Positions 56,413 through 64,000 of a DNA stretch of 64,000 nt are shown piece by piece. Both the position numbers and the translations under genes were made by a program. Where the stretch lies: the NCBI RefSeq assembly GCF_000512585.2, contig NC_089241.1:3800001-3864000 (forward strand). Reading direction: 5' to 3'. The notes under the pieces were generated by a model, which was given only the letters and a program-made list of their open reading frames with translations, ran no database searches and was not told the origin of the DNA. Every line of letters begins with the position of its first letter. Within the stretch, counting starts at the first letter, position 1. Source of the stretch: Kwoniella bestiolae CBS 10118 (Eukaryota; Basidiomycota; Tremellomycetes; Tremellales; Cryptococcaceae).

Positions 56413-59284
56413 CTAATGATCCCCGTCAAACCCAGGTGTCCCCGCCCTACTCAAACTCCTCTGAGCCAACCCCAACTCACTCAAATTAACTCGACTCGAA
56501 TTCCTCGAAATCGCATTCGACGACACATTACTTGCGTAATTCGCATTAGGCGTTGTAGTCGCCAAACTTGATTCTCTCGATCTACCACCCCCACCCAAGG
56601 TTGAAGAGGGATCTTCGAATAATACAGAGGGCGGGTCATTCCATCCTCCACTACCTGTTCCTGATCCAGAGGTTTTCTCCCATGATGAGGAGAGTAGGAG
56701 GTTGCTTGAGACTTGACGGGGTTTACCTGATCGTGATGTGGACTTGCGAGTAGGCGGAGAGAGGGGATTGATATTTGGTGAGTTGGTTGATAGACCCAAG
56801 CCACCATGTTCAGGGGACGGGCCAGTAGAGTTGGGTCGTACGATATTAGCAGGTATGAAGAACCCCCCTCCATTCGGGTTTGTAGGTGTAGGTGAAGGGG
56901 GTTGAGAACTGTCCGAAGAAGAGAAGTTGGAGAGTGGTAATGGCATGGAATTGTGTCTTGGTAAGAACCCGTTCCTTCTTCCGGAAGTATGACTGGTACC
57001 GAAGGGGATATTCCTTCTTATTGTATTGCCTATTCTCAATCCCCACAATTTTAACTTGCCCGAACCAGTCTTATACCTAGTCCTACCCACTGAAGCATTA
57101 TTCAGCGAGATAGACGAATCAGAGATAAAACCATCTTCGATCGAGTAATCGGATATACTAGGTTTCCTATTTCGTTTCCCTGTTGCAGTGCCAGCTGAAT
57201 GATAGAGCCTCCTTCTAAAGCAATTGAAAAGACAAGCCAAGATGAAGAAAGATACGAATCCGTATGCCCATATAGTCTGGATACCGATTTTCTGTAATCT
57301 GTCCTCTAGTCCACTGAGGGGCATAGGGAATGTATTCAATTTCGACATCCAGGCGTTTTCGATGGAGTGAGATCTAGGTTGGACAGCTTTAGAAGCTTCT
57401 ATTACCATCTTTCCCAGTGTCCACGAGATGGCAGTTTCACCAATCTCATCCATCGATTGGAAATGTGTTTTCCCTGCGCTTTCGAATAACCCCTTCTCTT
57501 TGGCTCTTCGCTCGGCTTCTTCGTTGGTCTCGCCCACTTCTCCTCCTGTGAGGGTGTTGTTTCCCCCTGCATCGACCAATCGAGGTATGCCGATACCTTC
57601 ATGCAGGACGTTGGAGATCCACGCGCCTTTGAAGCATTGCATTTGCAGACGGGACAGGTCGGCCTGGGGTAGTATAGGACGTCACCTTTGCGTGTCCGAG
57701 CGTACCAAACGACGTTGGAGGTGTATGATACAGGACAAAGAGGAATATAGAGGACAATGGTCAGATGTAGAAGTCAAACACTCACCTCAGCCCCCCTCCA
57801 CCCCTTCTCCTTCTCCACCTCCCCCTCAATATCCTTCCACTCCCTCCCGCAAAAACTATTCATCCCCTTCTCCCACTCCCCCCAATCCCATATTCCACCC
57901 AGCCCCAAAACCTGTTGAGCGGTATACCAATACTCGCTTATCCCTATAAATCCCCTTTGATCTTCTCTGCTGAAATCTATATGCGGGGTTGGAAGTCCAG
58001 CGAAAAGACAATGGTCCGTTGGACATGGTTTGGAATGTTCCAATAGCGGTGTGAGGGTGAGTAAACATTGAGAGAAAGATCCGGTCCCTTTGAACTTTAC
58101 TTCCAAGTTGTTGGGATTGGAGATGGTAGATGTTATTTCGAGATCTTTAGGTAAACATGGATCCTCTATAGGTTTATCCAGCCCTGTTCCTGTTATTTCC
58201 AAAGTTGGATTATCTTTCTTCCACTCTTCTACCAAATACTCTATATATCTCTCCCTCGCTCTGTTGGTCCCAAAACCTAACCAGGACGCGACGAATACGG
58301 GCCACTCAACCTCTTCTCCAGATAATAATCTCAGACTAACCTTCCGCAACTCATCCTCTGGGAATCCAGATTGGAGTATCTCATGGTTCGAAGGGGAGAA
58401 AGCCAGTTGCGTGGATGCACCTCCCATATCTAGGAATCCGAATGTAGGTGAATGGTGGGAGACGTCCACGGGGGTGACACTGTCCGAGATCGAGTTGGGA
58501 GGGGCTTCAGCAAGTGGAGAGAGCGGTAGGAGGTTGGTCGGCGAGCTTGAACTTGACGAGGAGGAAGAGGAGATGGTGGGTTCAGGTGCATGTCCGAATC
58601 CGTCCATCAGGTAATTCACCGCTACCCACCCCCACATGCCTTCTTCCTCTCCTGAGATTACTCGGATGTTCTCGCCGCACGGTCCAGCTGATGATGGTCC
58701 CCCGACACTGAAGGGGTATTCATTCCTGATTAGATCACATGATGCTTGGAGGATCGCCTCGCGTGTTTGTTCGGGTAAGAGTCGCATTCCAGCGGTAGCG
58801 AGGATATATATAGGGGTAGAATGGTGTTGAGATGGGGGGATGTGCCGCAGTGCGTGTGAGAGGAGAGGGGCAAGGTAGTTTGGGATATCCTCTGGAGCAA
58901 CGGTGGATATACCTACCACAGAGTGAACGGATCAGCTCTCATACGAGCGAGTTTGAAGGGTGGGATACGTGACATACCAGGTTCAACCCTCTTAACCCAA
59001 TCATCCCCCTCAACGCCTTTACCCACTCTGACCAACCTCCTCAGCGCAACATTCTCCACCTCTTTTCCTTTCCCTTTCCCTTTCCCAAACAGACTACTAT
59101 TCCACCACCACCTAGATTTACCTATCTTCTCGGGCACCTGTTGAGCATAGGATACTTCCTGTAGGATCTCTGCTCTTTCCAGGTCGGGATCTCGCCATGA
59201 GTATATCTGGAGTCGAGAGCCGGATGATCCCGCGTCGATCACCAGAGCATAGTGCGTTGTGGAGGATGATATGGAGGGTGCCAT
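56413..59284 (-). CDS. YND1: Golgi-type apyrase / nucleoside diphosphatase (GDA1-CD39 family, Ynd1-like)
   Basis: All apyrase conserved regions are seen: VIDAGSSGSRLQIYSW, ILATAGMRLLP, VISGEEEGMWGWVAVNYLMD and FGFLDMGGASTQLAF. The YWYTAQQVLGLGG segment follows. A single membrane helix lies near residue 590 (IWAYGFVSFFILACLFNCF), followed by RRR and a long Ser-rich tail on the other side. No N-terminal signal, so the topology is C-terminal anchor with a large tail, as in yeast Ynd1. The enzyme removes NDP by-products of glycosylation in the Golgi lumen. A Gly-Lys repeat (GKGKGKGKE) near residue 70 and a Ser run (SSSSSSSSS) near 240 are low-complexity inserts. Total about 920 residues; only two or three introns. 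Confidence 0.9.
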
Positions 59285-59907
59285 TAGGTATGGGATTATA
59301 GATGGTCGACCAAAGAAGCAGAAGGGGCAGCTTCTCGTTGTTTTGTGATTTGAATTGTATGGTTGGTTTTGGTAGTGATTTGAAGTGGTATTTTCTGATT
59401 ATCTATCAAGAACTCTTGATCATAATTCGTTTCCGAGAGTAAGAGTCGATCTGAGAATGTACTAATTGGGTTTCATGGGTATAGATGAACGATGGATGGC
59501 CAGAATATAGCTTTAATGTCCAGCACAACGAACAATAGATGGGCCAGTGACAATGACAACAATTCAGCACAAACAAACATATTCACCCAATTCAGCGGAT
59601 CTCAACGCGTGGACAACACGTGGCAACACTGCGCATCATTCTGCTACCCTACTCTGCACTTCCTATAGCTGGCCATCCGCAATAGTAAGCTTGAATGGGT
59701 AGCGAGCGCTCCATCTTGATCGTGATGCAGCAGCACACGTTCAAGTCAACCACGAGGATCAGTCAGGAATGTGTATCGTACAGCTCAAGACACAGAGCAA
59801 AACGACAAATGGCCCTAGCTTGACCTCCTTGTCTTCCCGAGCCAGATGAACAATCCCAAAATGCGAATGGTGATGCATGTGCAGATTGATATGATATCCT
59901 GTTACGT
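59285..59907. promoter_or_regulatory. Apyrase promoter and bL12m 3' flank
   Basis: 623 bp; both neighbouring genes are on minus, so this holds the apyrase promoter. A CACGTG E-box lies at 59617-59622. No RNA gene or open frame of note. Confidence 0.5.
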
Positions 59908-61065
59908 CTATACGAGAGAAACGGTAGCTCCGAGATCCGTTAATGTCTTTTGCAACTTCTCAGCTTCTTCTTTAGGTAAGTTCTCCTTGAGGGTTTGGGG
60001 CACGGATTCGACGAATTTCTTGGCCTATGTAAACAAAAACAAGATCAGCGTCAGGCGTTCGTTCACATTTCGTTCACGAAGGTAGATAGGTGATTGAGAC
60101 ACATTTTGACGATCTGATCTGATCCTCCATGTGATCTGTTCTCTTTGTGGGTATTGCGAGAAACACTGCCCCTATCCTCTGACCCCACCCCTTCCAGCCT
60201 AAAAATGGCCTTGTATCTCCGCACCGAGTCGTATCTCCCACACCAGAAGAAAGCCTCACTCACCTCGACCAAATTCATATTAGGCATAATAGCCTTCACC
60301 TCCCTGATAATCTTGGCCTTTGCGGCAGCATCGAACTTCTCAAGTTTAACAGTGAAGATTGTCTTTTCCTTTGGTTTCTCCTCGGCCGCTTCGGCAGGTT
60401 CGCCAGACGCTCCTGCTGAGGCCGAGGCTGATGGTGCGGCTGAGGCGGCGGGGAGGGCGATCTCTGTTATGTTGAGTTTGGTCTGGAGGGGAGGTACAAC
60501 TCGATTATCAGCTTTGCGACTTGTTGAATCAATTTTGATAGGAGAGGGACCTGGGGGAATGGGGTGGGCATAGAGCACTATACTCCTTCAAGCAGTATCA
60601 AGAAGGAATCGGGGAGGAATGTATTCTGGACCAGATCGAGACAGACGTTTTCAAAAATAGGTGATTTCCCAAACGATACCCTCTATCTCGTCTACCGGAC
60701 TAACGTCGTCCTTCCCCACATTATATCCATTACGACTCATTTTCCCCCTCCCCACACGATCCAAAGAAGTACAGACTCCGCACACCCACCTTGAGAGCCG
60801 ATACCAACTCCGAAACCTCCAACAACGTCAACCCCGAGATCTGATCCACAATCGGAGATATCTTGGGCGATACAGGCGCAGCAGCGGAGGAGGAAGCCTC
60901 AGCTTCAGCTAGGTATGGTCGGGAGGTGGATAATGGTCGGGAAAGGAGGAGTCGGGAGGAAGATGCTCGGGCGGAACGGACGATGGTTCGGGGGAGCTAC
61001 AACAAAATACAGGAGATGTCAGCTTGGGTGGATGCTCGATGGACTGGCAGCTGACTTACGCTCAT
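59908..61065 (-). CDS. MNP1: Mitochondrial large-subunit ribosomal protein bL12m (Mnp1)
   Basis: The presequence MSLPRTIVRSARASSSRLLS is Arg/Ser-rich without acids, typical of matrix import, and is followed by RPLSTSRPYLAEAEA. The N-terminal dimerisation part is ISGLTLLEVSELVSALK and TKLNITEIALPAASAAPSA. An Ala/Ser/Glu linker follows. The globular part is KTIFTVKLEKFDAAAKAKII, VKAIMPNMNLVE and AKKFVESVPQTLKENL, ending DLGATVSLV. bL12 forms the stalk that recruits elongation factors. About 190 residues. Four exons; the first holds only Met-Ser. Two introns are long for this genome (60483-60789 and 60025-60263). Divergent from the roadblock gene. Confidence 0.94.
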
Positions 61066-61495
61066 TTTGATTTGTATTGATGTGTTAGATGAGGTCGTGA
61101 AGAGGAGAGAGAGGTGTATGATACTGGTGATGATCAAGGTTATGTTGGATAGCTCGATAATGACATGAACCGTACTTTTGATATTTCGAAATGTCAATCT
61201 CGAAAAACCAGGAGAGCGAGACGATCAATCCTCGAAGATATGCCACATCTAATATAATCCCGTGTTTCTCCGATCTCCCATAGTATGCATAGACCTCCAC
61301 CATACACGTCCATCATCAACAACAACAACCATAACATCAACATCAACATCCCTTGACTCCCTTGCTTGCTTATTTCTCATTCAGTATACATTATACCCAG
61401 CGAACAAGCGACTTCAGACGACACAAGACGAGTACAATCGAAACGAACTCACCAGATCTGTCTGAACCCTACTACCACAAATCAGTCAAACTACC
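61066..61495. promoter_or_regulatory. Divergent promoter bL12m / roadblock dynein light chain
   Basis: 430 bp. A CAA/CAT-rich simple tract (about 61314-61349) lies in the probable leader of the plus-strand gene. No RNA gene seen. Confidence 0.5.
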
Positions 61496-62155
61496 ATGTC
61501 GGCCGACCCGTCCCTTCCCTCCTCCTCATCCCACCACACCCTCTCCCTCGACTCCCTTCCCGTCCAATCTCCTGCACCACCCGAAATCGAATCCACCCTA
61601 TCCCGTCTATCATCCTACCGAAATGTCCGAGGAGTGATGATCCTCTCTCGATCCTCTCCCTCCACCTCATCTGTACATACCAACTCCAGTCAAAATCAAA
61701 ATCAAAATCAAAATGAGAATACGGGAGTGGGGAACACAGGGGTAGGAGGGATAATCCAAACCTCAGGTAATGCATTCGATGGCGAATCAGGACGGAAGTA
61801 CGCCAAAGCGGTTGAAGATATTGTTAATGGTGTGGGGAAGGCTCTGACAGCTTGCGAGGATGGGGTGAGTATCGTTTCTGTCTATCTTTTCAGCTGTTGG
61901 GGCGCAAGGCCTTTCCTCGTTGATGTCATTATTGACATGAAGATGAAAGATACCTTGGCTGATGGAGTGTTTATGTGGATGGTAGGACGAACTTCGCTTT
62001 ATGAGGATACGGACGAAGAGACACGAGTTGATCATTACGCCTGGTGAGTCAGCTTGATTGTGAATGATCCTGATGAGAAGTTAAATAAGCTGATTTTACG
62101 TACGAGGGCAGATGAGAAATACCTACTGGTCGTACTTCAGGATCCTGGCCAATGA
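61496..62155 (+). CDS. Roadblock/LC7-type dynein light chain with a long low-complexity insert
   Basis: Three exons (61496-61864, 61986-62043, 62112-62155) give 156 residues. IESTLSRLSSYRNVRGVMIL aligns with the roadblock start, YAKAVEDIVNGVGKALTACE with helix 2, and DELRFMRIRTKRHELIITP then DEKYLLVVLQDPGQ with the last two strands. The family norm is about 95-105 residues. Here an extra 35-residue N-terminus and an insert with QNQNQNQNEN and TGVGNTGVGG (about residues 50-95) replace the strand-2 turn. DYNLRB dimers bind the dynein intermediate chain. A related MglB/Ragulator-type role cannot be excluded, but RIRxKxHE..I.PD is specific for dynein LC7. Confidence 0.85.
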
Positions 62156-62547
62156 TCATCACCACAAGCCACCAGCGATCCATTCATCATCCGTAGGGGA
62201 GATCACTTTGAGGTGAGAGCTCAGAAGGAATACGGCAACCAAGCAAGCGAAGTGGTAGATGAGAGAAGAGATGACATGACTCAACGATACAATCAAACGA
62301 ATATGCATATGAATAACGACCAATCACATCTAATCTATACATCTCTTTCAATCTACAAATCAAACTCAATATGAACGATATGATGGGTATATGAAATATC
62401 CGAATTATAGGTATCCTTACTTTGATTTTCGATATTCCAAGATTCAAAGCAAGAGTAAAGAATATGAACGAGACGGAGTCAATAAATTGTACATATCGGG
62501 AAGATCGACACCCGAACGAAATCGACGCCAAAGTAAATCCCCAAAAC
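62156..62547. other. Convergent 3' region
   Basis: 392 bp between facing genes; 3' UTRs only. No gene seen. Confidence 0.5.
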
Positions 62548-64000
62548 CTAAGCATCATAAAGATGTTCAGGCGATTCAGGCTCCACCACCAATTTCCCAT
62601 GTCTCTTCTTGCCCAATAACCTCTTAACCTATACCCCACTCATCTATCAGCTTTCTTTTCCCCTCACAATGGCCTGCCCATGAGAAACAAAGCTGGATGA
62701 CTCACCTCGGCCCAAACTAGTTCCCTTAATTTGGTCAAATCCTGCTGTCTCTCCGGTCTATACCCCCTACAAGCATAATATCCTCAAGTCAGCTATTCAT
62801 CCCATGCAGTGGTAAAGAACTGGCTAGCTCACAATAACAGGTTTCTACTGATATTAGCAGCATACAGCGAATTATCATGCCTATGTTCAGGTGGTCTTCG
62901 CTCGTTGATTATCCTTTGTCGACCGCTTTGTTCGAGTGTTTCCATATTTGGTATCTGGAGTGAAGGCCAGGCTTGACCTATCGCTTCCCACCCTGCGAGG
63001 CATAAATCATCCATTTAGCACTTTCACTTCGGATCGACACGATTTCGCCATTCTAATGAGTTGTTGATGAAAATAGACTGAGGACTTACACCAGAATGAG
63101 CCTGTTACAACTCTCAGTCAGCTCGTAATAGAAGTCAATACGCAAAACTTCAGCCAACTCACGTCCATCCGTCTGTATATCATCCAAATGCGAGACCCGA
63201 TAAGTAGTCAGATGTCTCGTAACGAGATCATATCGGTGAGCAGCCCACTGGTCGAGCTATAGCATACACCCAAGTCAGCTGTACATTCTCCTGACGATCA
63301 TGGTTCAACTGACATCATTCCCTAATGGCGCTAAAGCAATGATGACCCGTGGAGGTTCGTCGCTTCCCATGGCTACGCGTCAAAGTCAGGGATATCATCA
63401 GCTATCTCGGTTGAGTCGAACGATCAGAATCTAGCTTACAATTCCACAATTCCAGTAATATCTCTTTAGCATCGTGGTACCTCCTCTATTCGCCATGTCA
63501 GCTTCATCATTGGGGTCGTCAAAAGAAGATTAGCTCACAGCATGAACAGCCACGTTGATCGCACTGGCTATATTGGGCGGTACGAACAGCTTGTCGCATG
63601 GTATAGGTGGGTTCTCACTCATATTCCTTCGGATCAACCTAACACATCAGAAGTCAGCTCGATCGCTACTGGACCAGAGATTCTCAGCTGACGTACCTCT
63701 TGTAGGTCATCATCAAGAATATACTAAGCGGAAATTCCTCAACCTATATCAAGCATTTCCAATCAGCTAATCCAGAATTACCTGGGAGTGCGTAGCTGAC
63801 CCACCTGTCTGCCCAGACTGACTTCCTCCAAAGCCCTGACAAAACTCTTCTCCTCGGCAATCAAAGCCCAAGAGTACAACCTCTGTGTAAGCATATCCCA
63901 TGGTTTCCATCCCCCCATAGGTGGATGCAGCGGATCGATAATATGGATCATATCTCTTCTTGGTGGGGTATTGTACCCCTGCGGAGGGGACATCATCACC
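62548..64000 (-). CDS. Unidentified protein, C-terminal part, cut by the right edge
   Basis: At least eight short exons in one frame: SPPQGYNTPPRRDMIHIIDP, KPWDMLTQRLYSWALIAEE, VEEFPLSIFLMMTYKR and MSENPPIPCDKLFVPPNIAS, then ILLELWNCMGSDEPPRVIIA, HRYDLVTRHLTTYRVSHLDD, GWEAIGQAWPSLQIPNMETL and RPPEHRHDNSLYAANISRN. The end is KRLLGKKRHGKLVVEPESPE then HLYDA. I do not recognise the family. The text is well-ordered helical sequence without signal peptide, membrane segments or repeats, so a globular cytosolic or nuclear protein is likely. The conserved style (W, H, P and D rich turns) implies selection. A Met-Met pair at the window edge could be the start, but an exon continuing outside is as likely. 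Introns use the GTGAGT and GCTGAC patterns of this genome. Confidence 0.7.

Noticed and set aside
59055..59085. CCCTTT repeat as a regulatory element
   Set aside because: It is the coding sequence of the Gly-Lys repeat of the apyrase.

Overview
The window is nuclear DNA of a basidiomycete yeast, most probably a tremellomycete of the Cryptococcus/Kwoniella type (an inference from protein style and gene architecture; no search was run). Genes are dense, about 27 in 64 kb on both strands. Nearly all are cut by many short introns, mostly 50-75 nt, with GTNNGT donors, a GCTGAC/GCTGAT or CTAAT branch motif and a nearby AG. Intergenic spaces are mostly 0.2-1.1 kb. I saw no transposons, CRISPR arrays or bacterial-type operons.

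Layout. 0-6 kb, minus strand: cyclophilin-40, a small EutQ-like cupin and the snoRNP core protein Nop58. 6.6-15.7 kb, plus: the giant proteasome activator Blm10/PA200. 16.2 kb: a solitary 5S rRNA gene. 16.6-25 kb: a GFA-family zinc enzyme (minus), the vacuolar effluxer Atg22 (plus) and the replication fork protein Tof1/Timeless (minus). 25-32 kb, plus: long-form tRNase Z and a large disordered orphan protein. 32-42 kb: a PQ-loop membrane protein (minus), ribosomal protein uS11/Rps14 (plus), the Pol III factor Brf1 (minus), the SUMO E1 subunit Uba2 (plus) and Mediator Med18 (minus). 42.8-54 kb, a more accessory, nutrient-handling stretch: a Ctr copper transporter, an alpha/beta hydrolase, a TauD-type dioxygenase divergent from an anion/cation symporter-family permease, and a secreted S28 serine peptidase. 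54-64 kb: a D-2-hydroxyacid dehydrogenase, a Ynd1-type apyrase, mitochondrial bL12, a roadblock dynein light chain and an unidentified gene cut by the right edge.

How the genes relate. Most are housekeeping genes arranged as divergent pairs sharing 0.36-0.7 kb promoters (NOP58/BLM10, GFA/ATG22, TOF1/TRZ1, PQ-loop/RPS14, BRF1/UBA2, MED18/CTR, TauD/permease, bL12m/DYNLRB). Several serve RNA polymerase III products or the translation machinery (5S, BRF1, TRZ1, RPS14, NOP58, bL12m). The only functional module I would propose is the TauD dioxygenase plus permease, a plausible organosulfonate uptake-and-cleavage pair.

The observations most worth a second look concern splicing. The permease has an in-frame TAG at a conserved serine position of its first-helix motif, and the same change creates an in-frame alternative 3' splice site. 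Blm10 assembles its proteasome-docking C-terminal Tyr-Tyr-Ala across an intron whose last exon is only 8 nt. A 19-bp tandem duplication doubles the branch motif in the MED18 intron. A GC-AG intron lies in the dioxygenase gene, and paired hairpins lie in RPS14 intron 2.
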